From Acridotheres tristis (Eukaryota; Chordata; Aves; Passeriformes; Sturnidae), in the NCBI GenBank assembly GCA_037013685.1, contig CM072884.1:106691548-106755547 (forward strand): a DNA stretch of 64,000 nucleotides, given 5' to 3'. The position numbers were made by a program, and so were the translations under genes. Within the stretch, counting starts at the first letter, position 1, and every line of letters begins with the position of its first letter. The notes below the pieces were generated by a model that had not been told where the DNA came from, made no database searches, and saw nothing but the letters and a program-made list of their open reading frames with translations. Below, one piece after another: positions 13,044-22,680 of this stretch.

Positions 13044-13942
13044 GCTTATCCTCTAATCAGAAGTACTATGTAAGAAAATACACAGAAGAGAGCAGCCAGG
13101 TCCATGATATAATCTTGCTTCCATGTGTACTCTACCACAGGATAGCCTGAAAATGGAGTAACTAGTGCAATACTGAAGGAAGAAAACCAGAGTTAATCAT
13201 AGATGGTTTGACCAGTATTTCCCCCTGTAGCTTGCTCTGGCACTCTAATACTTGGGTACCATGATAGGCAAAAGGCCAAAGAGGAAAGGGATGTGTCAGA
13301 AAGTGGCTGCCTTGCAGAGCTCATATTCTGGGAAAGTTTCTTCTTCCTGCTGGGCTGGCAGCATCCCCTATGCTTTGACCTGGTTTTCATCTGTAGCAGT
13401 GGGCACATCTCCAAGGGGGCAGGGAAGAAGCATGAATGAAGAAAGCTGTGATCTTAAACACAGCCCGTGGAGGCCAAACTTGGATTCCACTGAGGTGGCC
13501 AGGGCTTAGCCACAGCCACCTTGGCTTTGTGTACTGTATTATATTGGATGTTTGTCCAGGTGCCAGCAGGAAAAGGCCAACAGATCCTCGACATGGCCAC
13601 GTGATTAAGATTTGGCACATCAGGCCTTTCAGAGGACTCTTAGAATCTGTATTGGTACCTCTCTTCTTTTGACACTAAAATACAACATGAATAAAAATGT
13701 GAGAAACTCCTTAGTGAAAAAAATCATTAACAGACAGTGATAGGAAATTCATTACTTTGTGGGTTTTTGTTTTTTCTTGCTTTTTGTTGTTGTTTCTGTC
13801 CTAGGAGCTTTTAGTTTAGAAGATAACATTTCATTTGGTTCTGACATTTAAGTCATTTTCCTTCCCCTGCATGGACAGAGGCTAAGCAGTCCTTGCTTTG
13901 TATAAAGCAGCTAGAGCTTGTGTCAGTCCTAGGATGATGCCA
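13044..13942. other. Unique non-coding DNA between T22 and CR1
   Basis: No exon or repeat family is recognised. Frames on both strands around 13193-13672 overlap one another and have no known domains. Confidence 0.5.
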
Positions 13943-14140
13943 TCACAGAATCACAGAATGGTTTGGATTGGAAGGAACCTGAACAATTCTCTGGTTCCAA
14001 TCCCCCACCAAGGGCAGGGATGTCACCTGCTAGACCAGGTTGCCCAAAACTCCACCCGGCCTGGCCTTGAACTCTTCCAGGACTGGGGCAGCCACAGTTT
14101 CTTTGGGCAGACTCTTCCAGTGCCTCACCACCCTCTGACT
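13943..14140 (-). mobile_element. CR1 LINE, 5'-truncated 3' end fragment
   Basis: Reading the plus strand, the fragment starts with two 8-bp TCACAGAA units, the complement of the short terminal repeats typical of the CR1 3' end. It continues with hallmarks of the avian CR1 3' region: TGGTTTGGATTGGAAGG, GGGCAGGGATGTCACC, CTAGACCAGGTTGCCC, GGCCTTGAACTCTTCCAGG and CCAGTGCCTCACCACCCTC. The element is therefore on the minus strand with its 3' end at 13943. Similarity fades just past 14140, so only about 200 bp remains, the usual severe 5' truncation of CR1. No reverse transcriptase is encoded. The identification rests on remembered CR1 features and is firm. Confidence 0.95.
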
Positions 14141-16800
14141 TCTGTTCTCAGCAGCAGGGTAATAACGTGCAGTAGGTAAAACACTTCACAACTGCCTAGA
14201 GAGTGACGTGGAAGATCTTAGGAAGATAACCTAAGGCAGTTCTGTCAGGATATGCCCTTCTCCTTGGGCAGCTGGGCAAAGAGAAGATTCTTCTTGTCAG
14301 CCTGGCCTGGAAGGATTTGTCTCACAAATCTCTTTGTCTCTTGCCTTATGAATTTTGCACTTTCCTAGTGGTACATCACTGTGTTGACCGTGGTTCCTGC
14401 TGTCTTGATGTGTATCTTTTGAGCATAGGCAGAAAATGCTGGCAATGTGTCAGGAAAAAATCCATGAGAAATGCCTCTAAAATGCCCTGGGAGAGAAGAG
14501 GAAACCAAGTAAGGTGGTGAAAATTCGTCCTTTCCCCCAGCCCATGTACACAAACTTGCTTGGGTCTAGGGTAAAGCCGGATCCTGCATTCACTTAAAAA
14601 CTTTTTCACCAACAACCTTGTGTGTGGAGACAAGACTAGAAAAACATTGCTGGTCATTCGAGGGAAGGTAAGATAAGTTCATCCCCACTTTCTCCTGGAG
14701 ACATGGAATACATGCCTGTGCAGAATGGTCAAATAAATGCATTTACCCTTGTTGGAGGGGGCAGCTGGGTATTACCTGGTTCTCCTGTTCCCTGTTAGCT
14801 CTGGAGTGGAGTCCCGTGGCATTCCTTCTGGAGAACAGCAAAGAAGGGAGCACCTGCTTTTGTACATAAGCTGTTGAAGAGATCAAAGTATTTAATGGTA
14901 ACTTTCCCTTGCACTTCCTTCCCTTAAGCTGTGTTCTTGAGAAATAGCTCATTACTTTGTTAGTGGCTTGATGAGAAAGAAGGGGGTGGCTTTGGTCCAG
15001 GTCAGGTCTCTCTGTAGCAGGAGGAACCTGCTCTTTCCTCCCTTTTTCCAGAGGGGAGACCAGGAGCTGGATGGTGAGGAAGTTGCTTCCCCTGTTATTC
15101 CACAGAGTAGTTTGGCTGCTGCTCATACACACGCTGCTGTATGTAAAATTTCTTCTTGATGGGCATGACAAGTTACCTAAGAAATTATGTAAGGGCTGTA
15201 GAACTTACACAGATTCCAAAGCTGACTGCCGCTTTCCTCCCAAAACTTCACTCCAGAGTTTAAATGGGGAACCTTTCTCTCCTTTTCAAAGATCTCTGTG
15301 TATATCACAAGTCAACAGGCAAAAAGATCTTTATGATAATACTTTGACCTCATAAATCAGTCTTGCAGACAGATAGAAATTGGCAGGTTCCTTTTGTATG
15401 GGATTGGCAGGCACTGCTAGAGGAAAAGGCAGTTCATTACCTCCTTAGGAAGGAGAATATCCTTGTCATAACACTCTCCATTGGTGGTCTTGTCTCTGGC
15501 TCACTGTTACAATGAACCATGAATTTTTTTACCTGACTTTGAAACTGGCAAGAAAACCACAGAATGACTGTAAAATGTAAGTGTTTGTACTTGGTTCCTG
15601 TTGTAGGAAGATGTGGATTTTCACATTACATATTTCAAATTGGTCAGAGAAGGTGAGGAGGCCTGTAGAGACAGAAGATTTTACTATGCTTTCTGTTGCA
15701 GCAAACAATATGTGAAAGATGATTCATATGGAAAAGCTGGAAGAATTTAGGTAACTTAATCTGATTATTTGAATTAAGAAAAACTCTAGCATTGTTAGTT
15801 TTGAAACTCTCTTTATGAAGGGACATAGTTGCTCACAAACATCACACTACTGAAGTTTTACATGTCTTTGCTCCTGACAGACCTGCCAGTGTTTCTGCAG
15901 CACACCTGGGTTGTGCTTTTGAGGCTCCCTACTTTAGGAATAGTAAGACAAATGGTGAACAGTTTGTCTTGAAACACTTAATGATAAAATGTATTTGTGT
16001 ATATATCTAACCTAAATACTAACAACGGGAATAATATTTAACATCCTGGACGTAATCCCAAAGTTCAGAGTTCACTCTGCTTCTGATGCTTCTAGCAGAA
16101 ACAGTTATCCCATTTTTAATACTTCTCTTTGGCTAACCAGCAGTTCCTTCTGATTTTATGACCTGCTCCACAGGGAATGCCTCATCCTAAACACCGTGTG
16201 CTCTTGCACTTCCTCTTTTCCTTTTTTAAAAAAAACTGCTGAAATAATCTCTCTCTTTTTGTTATTCCCTTCCTCCACCCCCCAGTTTAAAGGTTTACCA
16301 CATGTTTTTAGGTTGGTTTAGAAAAACTTGCTTTCCCCTTTGAGGGCTCCCTCTATTTGAAACTCTGCCTAGCTTGTCAGAAGTCCAGACGCTGGGACTT
16401 TCAGGCTGTGGTACAGTCAGGGGATCCAAGCCCTCACTTGCAGGCTGTTTTCCCTGTGCTTTTGTCCCTGTTCAGCGTTTTGGGAGGGATCTGCCTCTTG
16501 GAAACTGCTAAAACAAGAGAGGGAGCAGCTGCACTGCAGTGGCAGGGGATCCAGCTTCAGGGCATGGAGGGTTTGTACCAGTGCTGAGTAGCACAACCAC
16601 ACTAAATCCATCCTGTGCCAGTTGTATCTGGGATTTGTAATGCTCTCCCAATGAGGCTGCAGTTATTTATTGTGTGTGACTGACTGCCCTGCCCTCATCA
16701 GCACCTGTGCCCTGAGCAGCATTGCACAACCTGCACGCCCTCCTGCTCTGCCCTTCAGGTGTGCTGGTTGGATGTTTTTCCTTCATTCAGCAGTGTGCAG
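14141..16800. other. Unique non-coding DNA, no gene recognised
   Basis: Mixed composition. The longest frame is 142 codons (14743-15171, minus) with overlapping frames on the plus strand and no domain that I recognise. I see no RNA gene or repeat family. Confidence 0.5.
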
Positions 16801-16862
16801 GGAAAAGAAGAAAGAAAAAAAAAAAAGGAAGAAAAGGCGGCATTGCATTTTAAAAAGGGAGG
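16801..16862. repeat. Purine-rich low-complexity tract
   Basis: An A/G-only run broken by few other bases, including A12, produces Lys-rich frames on the plus strand and Phe-rich frames on the minus strand. It is low-complexity sequence, not a gene. Confidence 0.85.
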
Positions 16863-16986
16863 GGAAGGAATGAGGAGAAGTGAAAAAATTAAAAATAAAA
16901 GTGTGAAGTGAGGTGCAAAGGCATACACCACGGTGCACTGTGTGCTGATGCGGGGGGGATGGCATCAGATGAGGCACCAGCACTCA

Positions 16987-17032
16987 CAGAGATGTCAGGA
17001 GTGCAAACTGGGCTGCACTCCTGATATCTCTG
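16987..17032. repeat. Near-perfect 19-bp inverted repeat (hairpin)
   Basis: Arms 16987-17005 and 17014-17032 are complementary over 19 bp, with one G-T pair and an 8-nt loop (AACTGGGC). Part of the right arm (CTCCTGATATCTC) recurs at 17046-17058, so the arm sequence exists three times in about 70 bp. No protein or RNA gene family is recognised. It could be the remnant of a small inverted-repeat element or an inverted local duplication. Confidence 0.85.
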
Positions 17033-17060
17033 CATGCTGGTGCCTCTCCTGATATCTCAG

Positions 17061-20000
17061 TCACAACTAATCCCCCTGGCAGCACGGTCCCCTGTGCATA
17101 GATGAACTCTCACTCGCTGTGTGATTCTTGGCAGCAGCACCCAGGTATTCCCCAGAGGTGCTGGTGTGGGCAGGCTGCCCGTGGTGTAGCTCACACCGTG
17201 GTGTTTGTGGCATCCAAACGTGGCAAGGCAAAGCTGGTTTTGAAAACAAACAAGTCGAGGCCAGGCTGCCTTGTGTGCTCCTGTGTTATCCTCCAGCAGC
17301 AGGCAGGGAATGCTGCTGGTGTCTCTGCCAGGTGGCTGTGCTGGGGCAGCAGCCCTTTGCTTACCCTCAGTGCAGGGTGGGAGCAAGGCTGCATCAGGAA
17401 TCCCTGCCCCTCAACCCCTCATGCCATTTTCAGAGTTCCTCTAAGGCCATAATAGCATGTAATGCCTTTGGGGTGGGAATTCCTCCTGTCTTTCCTTTGG
17501 GCTTTTCTTCCTTCAGGCAGCTTCACCTGCTAGAAGTGAGTGTGGGTGTTGGTGCTCCCTGTTTGTAGCTGTGTGAAATGTGGACACCAACAAGTGACTA
17601 AATTTGGTTGCAGGCAAAAGATGCCAAAGCAGAAAGGGTGTGCTAACAGAAAGAGAGAAGGGGGAATGCATGGAGAAGGAAGGCAGAAGTTAATGGAGTA
17701 GGGCAAAGGGAAACAGGTAATTGAAGCAATCAACCAGTTGGTTGTTGGCCAGTAAAATAAGTGGCTAGGCAGAATAAATCAGGAAGGTGAAAGAGGAGAT
17801 AAGGCTGGCAGGGCATTCTGTTTTACAGCCCTGTTCACTTGCTTTCTGGGACATTTCACTTCTGTATCATTGGGTTTGGTGCTTCACTGAGGGCCTGTTC
17901 ATGCCTCTGTCTGCTCCCCCTTTGGCTCCCTGTGCCGCAGGGTGAGGAGCTGCTGCCCCACTGACCCAACTCTTTGGTGGAGAGAGAAGAAGGGGGAAAT
18001 GGTGTGGGGGCAGGATAGTTGGTGAGATTTGGGTATCTCAGGGGCTGTGTTGAGATAGAAGAACCCTGAGAAATGAGTAGGGGAATACATCCCTGTGCTT
18101 CTTTTCAGGTTGCCCTCGTGGCATAAAACCCCTTTATCTATGGGTTAGTCTCTGCAGCAGAACCAGAGGGGCTGGTGGGAGGGGAGGCAGCAAGGCACTG
18201 AGGGCAGGGAGGGAAATTTCCAGTTGTGTGGATGCAAAACAATCAATCCCTTTCCCAAACAGCTTCCTAATGTTATCCCACTTGGTGGCATCAAGATTCA
18301 CAGTGTTTTCACCAACAAATCAATGGTGCCAATGGCATTGGCCATGAGCACTGTCACTATAATGACACCTGTGCCTTGAATCCAGCCCCACACCTTTGGA
18401 TATGCCTGTGTGGCTGTATTTTAAAGCTTTTTGTGCAGGACAAGGGAGTTCATATCAAGGATACTTAGGAAACATCTCTGGCTGGAAGAACTTATGTCAC
18501 CTTTTAGGGGACTCATCACAAAGCCAGCTACAGCAACATCTCTGTCCATCAGTCACGTTGCTGTTAATGAGTGAATGACCACTGAACCCCCAACGAGCCA
18601 AGCACTTCACTGGCTGTGCCCCATGTGTCTGTTCATGTGCTGAAAGTATTTGTGCAGTGGGACTGGGGCCTTCAGTGCAATCCTGAAGCCCAGGGGTTCC
18701 ACATGTCCAGTCTGCTGTGCAGGAGAGCAAGCTTCAAGGGTCTTACTTTCCATTCCTATCAAAATTCCATTTTCTCCCACTTCCTTTTCTTCTACAGAAT
18801 TAAAAAGCCAGTATCACTAATAATCCTGTTTTTAAATATAAATTTCAGAAATTCATGGGCTGCCTGGGTGGGACAGAGCATCTCTTTTGTTTACAACTGC
18901 AAATCATTAGATCTTTACCAGACCATGGCTGTTGTGGAGTAGCTTAAAGAGACTTTTCTGGTGACATTAAGGGACAGAATACTTGAGACACCCAACAATA
19001 GTGAAGTTGAGCTTATGGTGAGCAAGTCTGTGCTGAGAGAAGAGAACTGCTTCAGAGCATTTGTAGTAATGAACTTTCTTTGTGCTCTGCTTGTTTGTCT
19101 GCTTTGTTCTTTTAAATGAGGGTGCATTACTGGATAATTTCCTCTGCTGGTGAGCTCCCCCATCAAGTTGAAAGTTGTCTATTTTTAAAATGCCAGCTGC
19201 CTCTTGGATAAAAAAGCCAGTGCTGATGTACCGTTGCTTGCAATGCATTATTCAAAGTCCTTTTTAGGCTTCCTCAAATAAAGAGCTTCATTAATATTTC
19301 AGTGGTCGCTGTGATTCTCTCCAAGGGGGCTCCATTCCTTTTTCTCACTTGACACCCCTGTATTTCTCTGTGTAGTGAAGATGATTGGATTTCGAGTTAC
19401 CTTTGGTAGAGCAAACTCATCGTTTTCTGCAAGAAGTGGATCTTAAAAGAAAATTTGACCTTGAGATTGGTGCTAAGCAAATACTTGGCATTCCCAGAAT
19501 CTTCTCAGAGCCCTCAGGAATGGGAGTGGTTTGGGAGAGGAGGGGCTATTTTGTGCACCAAAACCCAATTGTTGTGCACCATTATTCTGATCATTCTGGC
19601 TGGCTTTGCTAGCTTAGAGGGGAGGTAGGGAGAGGGATTGCAAAAGGAGAGTCACAGCAGGTTGGATTTCTAGACATAAAGATTTACTTAATGAGGTATC
19701 CTTACTTAAACAGTAACTGCATTTTCACTGATTTCGAAACCACACTAAGGGTTATTTTCTTTTTTCTTGCTGTTAGGTTCAGAACCTGTGATAAAGCTGG
19801 GCTTTTGAGCAAGAACAGAGTGAATTTCCTCACTGGAGGTACTGGGGGAAAATCAGCAGCAGGCAGGTCTGGAAAAAGTGGGTTTAGCTCTAAAGAAAAA
19901 AGGCTGAGACAGAAAGTGCCAACCATTCTGAGCTCACTGCAATATGAGCAGTTTTCTTAATTTACAGAGTTCTTACTTCTTTCCTTGTGATGCCACAAAT

Positions 20001-20880
20001 AAAGATTCCTTTGGCTTGATTGTGCATGACAGGTTTTGATGCCGGGAGATGGAGATCTAGTGATACAGAGCTGCATAATAATTTTAAGAGGTAGTTTCTC
20101 AATACGTCAAGCAGTTAAGTGTCTGAAGGGAAGACAGGCATTCAAAGCTGCTGCTCACCTGTGAAACAAGAGCAGGAGAGAGAGTGGTTGCTAAAAATCA
20201 GCACTGCATCCCCTGAGTGCTTGGGAGCTGTGGGCTGGGGTCCCTGCAAGTGGAGGCAGGGGAGGAAGGGATGATGAAGAGATTAATCTGAGTAGGGTGG
20301 AGACCATCAGTTATCAAAGAAAGTTATCAAAGCAACCACAAGCATACAGGGGATTCACACTGTGGATGCTTGGACGCTGTGTTGGCTGCCTACAGCATGC
20401 CTGGTTTGCATGTCAGGAGCTCCTGCACTGTCAGGCCTCTTGTCAGGACACTGTGCAAGGGGAATCCTGTGGCTTTGCTTGCAAAATACTAAAACTGCTG
20501 CAAGCTGCAGTTGCTGAGCATCCAGAAACTTAAATTCTGCTTTGCTGTTGAAGAAAATGACTGTGACCAGGCTGGTTAAGAATAGCTTGATATTTCTGCC
20601 CTGAGTCAGCAGTAAAGTGATAATCTGGACAAGAAATAAGTCTTTGGTTTGGAGGGTTCTGTGTTTGGGTTTTTTTTCTGTGGGTGCTGCTGTGCTTTGA
20701 AATGTGGTCTGTGTTTAGCTACCTTATTCAGCATGAAATTAAATTTCCTTTAGTTTCATGAGGTGAACGATAGTATCTGAAAATCGCGATTCTGCTTTCC
20801 CAAATGTGCAGAAGAGTTGCTTGTTCCTTTAGGACACAAATAACAGCTGCTGTTCTCAGAAAATAAAGATTCCCCCCTCC
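17061..20880. other. Unique non-coding DNA, no gene recognised
   Basis: I see no exon or RNA gene. GC is somewhat raised at about 17080-17560, where long overlapping frames occur on both strands (up to 146 codons at 17128-17568) without recognisable domains. The remainder is ordinary AT-leaning non-coding sequence. Confidence 0.5.
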
Positions 20881-21088
20881 CCAGACACACTTTACTCGAA
20901 TCATGAGTTTTGCAGTGTAATTTGTTTAACATTTTTCAAAGGATCTTGGCTTACAAGCTGCTGAGAAGGTACAGGAGGTATATATTGCAGGGTGCCAGGG
21001 AGACAGGGGGGATGCCAAAGCAATGCTGGGATATTTTGACCAAAATATTGTGTCTTGCTGGTGAAGGGCTGAGGATGGGGGGTATGAG
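20881..21088 (-). mobile_element. Possible leader/internal remnant of an endogenous retrovirus
   Basis: If the LTR at 21139-21698 is read on the minus strand, proviral internal sequence should continue leftwards past the primer-binding site. This stretch carries no recognisable gag, pol or env signature. I cannot say how far viral DNA continues before unique flank begins, so the left border is a guess. No second LTR of this type was seen in the window. Confidence 0.3.
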
Positions 21089-21137
21089 CAGTGAAATAAT
21101 GTGAAGGTCATGAGTTCGATCCTCACGTGAGGCACCA
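21089..21137 (-). promoter_or_regulatory. Retroviral primer-binding site with extended tRNA-Met similarity
   Basis: On the plus strand these 49 nt resemble the 3' part of vertebrate elongator tRNA-Met, from the anticodon arm to the CCA end: GAAGGTC, then a T-arm GAGTTCGATCCTC, then GGCACCA. By hand I count 41 of 49 matches to the tRNA recalled from memory. The complement begins TGGTGCC one base beyond the end of the LTR, which is where a retroviral primer-binding site belongs. A normal site matches only the last 18 nt (21120-21137). Here the match runs on through the T loop into the anticodon arm, where the CAT anticodon position reads AAT. The 5' half of the tRNA is not convincingly present, so this is not an intact tRNA gene. 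Confidence 0.6.
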
Positions 21138-21138
21138 C

Positions 21139-21698
21139 TGTATTTTGTTGGGGTTTTTTGCTAGGATCAGGATTAAATTTTTGAGATGAGATTTCTTGTT
21201 CAAATTCAGATGTTTATTAATTCTTATTTATATTACAGTGAGTTTTACAGCACTTCAAGCTAACAAGCTAAAAATGGAGACAGTACTTTTTCTCTACAAG
21301 GCCTTTAAGGGCAAACTGTCCAATTAAGAAAAGCTACTTAAATTATTTTTACTTTAAACTTAATAACTAATCACTTGTGGCTCGCCATGCAGATTTTTTT
21401 ACTCAATTAAACAAGATCACTTAGACTTATGAAGAAGAAGGGGAAGAAGAAAGAAACTTTCACCTCAAAACTTTCATTTTTCTCTACATATATATTACTA
21501 TATTCTAAAACCTTAAATTATAAGTTTTCCACTATGTGATATTAACACTTTTATTTAAACTACACACCTGTGATTCCAGTTTTAACATTGCATTTTGGAA
21601 GCCTTCTCCACAGCCTGAGGTCAAATGCCATGTTTTCTTGGGGGTCAGTGCCTGTCAGCACAGAAAGTCCAAAATTTTCAGTGTCCAGGGTTCCAACA
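21139..21698 (-). mobile_element. Endogenous retrovirus long terminal repeat (about 560 bp)
   Basis: On the minus strand the segment starts TGTTGGAACC (plus-strand end 21698) and ends with ATACA (plus-strand start 21139), giving TGT...ACA termini. Near the 3' end an AATAAA polyadenylation signal (plus-strand 21213-21218) lies about 75 nt before the end, as expected for an R-U5 boundary. One base beyond the end is a tRNA-Met-like primer-binding site. The LTR is non-coding: several stops break every frame. It resembles the LTRs of avian ERVL-type elements in layout, but I cannot assign a family. Adjacent internal sequence is mostly unrecognised, so this looks like a 5' LTR with a truncated provirus. 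A flanking GTCCA at 21699-21703 could be one target-site copy; its partner was not found. Confidence 0.75.
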
Positions 21699-21838
21699 GT
21701 CCAGGACCCCATGGAGGTCACATAGACCCTGTGTATGAGTGGTGCATGGCTGGGTATCCCAGCACAGGGCTCCGGGTGGAGACTGGGAATCAGGATGGTG
21801 TTGGTGTGGGGCTGTGGGGTCTGCCCTGGCAGCAGCAC
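21699..21838. other. GC-richer flank between LTR and minisatellite
   Basis: A short unique-looking stretch. Long frames that run through it are continuations of frames held open by the tandem array to the right. No gene is recognised. Confidence 0.5.
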
Positions 21839-22474
21839 CGAGGATGGTGCAGGACAGGATTTGTGCCATGTCCCTGTCACAGCTCGGATGGTGATGCTGT
21901 GGTGCAGGGCAGGATTTGTGCCGTGTCCCTGTCACAGTGCAGAGATGCTGTGGTGCAGGGCAGGATTTGTGCCATGTCCCTGTCACAGTGCAGAGATGCT
22001 GTGGTGCAGGGCAGGATTTGTGCCATGTCCCTGTCACAGTGCAGAGATGCTGTGGTACAGGACAGGATTTGTGCCATGTCCCTGTCACAGTGCAGAGATG
22101 CTGTGGTGCAGGGCAGGATTTGTGCCATGTCCCTGTCACAGTGCAGAGATGCTGTGGTACAGGGCAGGATTTGTGCCATGTCCCTGTCACAGCTCGGATG
22201 GTGATGCTGTGGTGCAGGGCAGGATTTGTGCCGTGTCCCTGTCACAGTGCAGAGATGATGATGCTGTGGTACAGGGCAGGATTTGTGCCGTGTCCCTGTC
22301 ACAGTGCAGAGATGATGATGCTGTGGTACAGGGCAGGATTTGTGCCGTGTCCCTGTCACAGTGCAGAGATGCTGTGGTGCAGGGCAGGATTTGTGCCATG
22401 TCCCTGTCACAGTGCAGAGATGATGATGCTGTGGTGCAGGGCAGGATTTGTGCCGTGTCCCTGTCCCAGCTCCC
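21839..22474. repeat. Minisatellite, 12 copies of a 51-57 bp unit
   Basis: The core word GGATTTGTGCC occurs 12 times, starting at 21857, 21912, 21963, 22014, 22065, 22116, 22167, 22222, 22279, 22336, 22387 and 22444. Successive spacings are 55, 51, 51, 51, 51, 51, 55, 57, 57, 51 and 57. The basic 51-bp unit contains TGTCCCTGTCACAGTGCAGA. The 55-bp type has a CTCGGATGGTGATG variant and the 57-bp type carries an extra GATGAT. Units also alternate GCCATG/GCCGTG and GGTGCAG/GGTACAG. Because 51 and 57 are multiples of three, frames stay open on both strands for up to 285 codons. These are artefacts of the period, not genes. Confidence 0.97.
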
Positions 22475-22680
22475 GTGGCAGATTATCCCGTCACGCGGTC
22501 TCAGGCTGACCTTAATCTTCCTAATACGGGCTCGCGGTCCCTGGGAGGGACAATCGCCAGCCCCGGTTTTCCTGCTGATGGTGATGCCGTAACCAAGCCC
22601 GTAGCTCCGGGGAGGAAGCACTCGCAGGGCGCTGAAGATGGAAAGAGTGCCGTGGGGAAAACGGAGGAGAGACGGGACTG
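22471..22680. promoter_or_regulatory. CpG-dense patch beside the minisatellite
   Basis: I count 17 CpG dinucleotides in 210 bp, far above the surrounding DNA. The patch also contains TTAATCTTCCTAATACGG and is followed by CCTAATTAATTTCC, homeodomain-type words. It could be a small CpG island (promoter or first exon of an unrecognised transcript) or an unmethylated enhancer. I see no TATA box, no convincing start codon context and no coding exon. Confidence 0.35.

Noticed and set aside
16987..17032. microRNA precursor
   Set aside because: The stem is 19 bp with an 8-nt loop and little pairing beyond it, short of the usual precursor hairpin of about 60-80 nt; no known seed was recognised.
17128..17568. 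146-codon plus-strand frame as a gene
   Set aside because: Overlapping frames of similar length exist on both strands in a GC-richer patch, and no domain is recognisable.
21089..21137. A functional tRNA-Met or tRNA-Ile gene
   Set aside because: The 5' half is missing or unrecognisable, the anticodon position is altered, and the segment abuts an LTR exactly where a primer-binding site is expected.
20926..21138. 70-codon minus-strand frame beginning at the primer-binding site, as a viral gene
   Set aside because: It starts inside the tRNA-like segment without an ATG and shows no gag, pol or env motif.
21735..22592. 285-codon plus-strand frame and several 144-222 codon frames on both strands
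   Set aside because: They are held open by the 51/57-bp minisatellite period, appear simultaneously in several frames and on both strands, and encode only the repeated unit.
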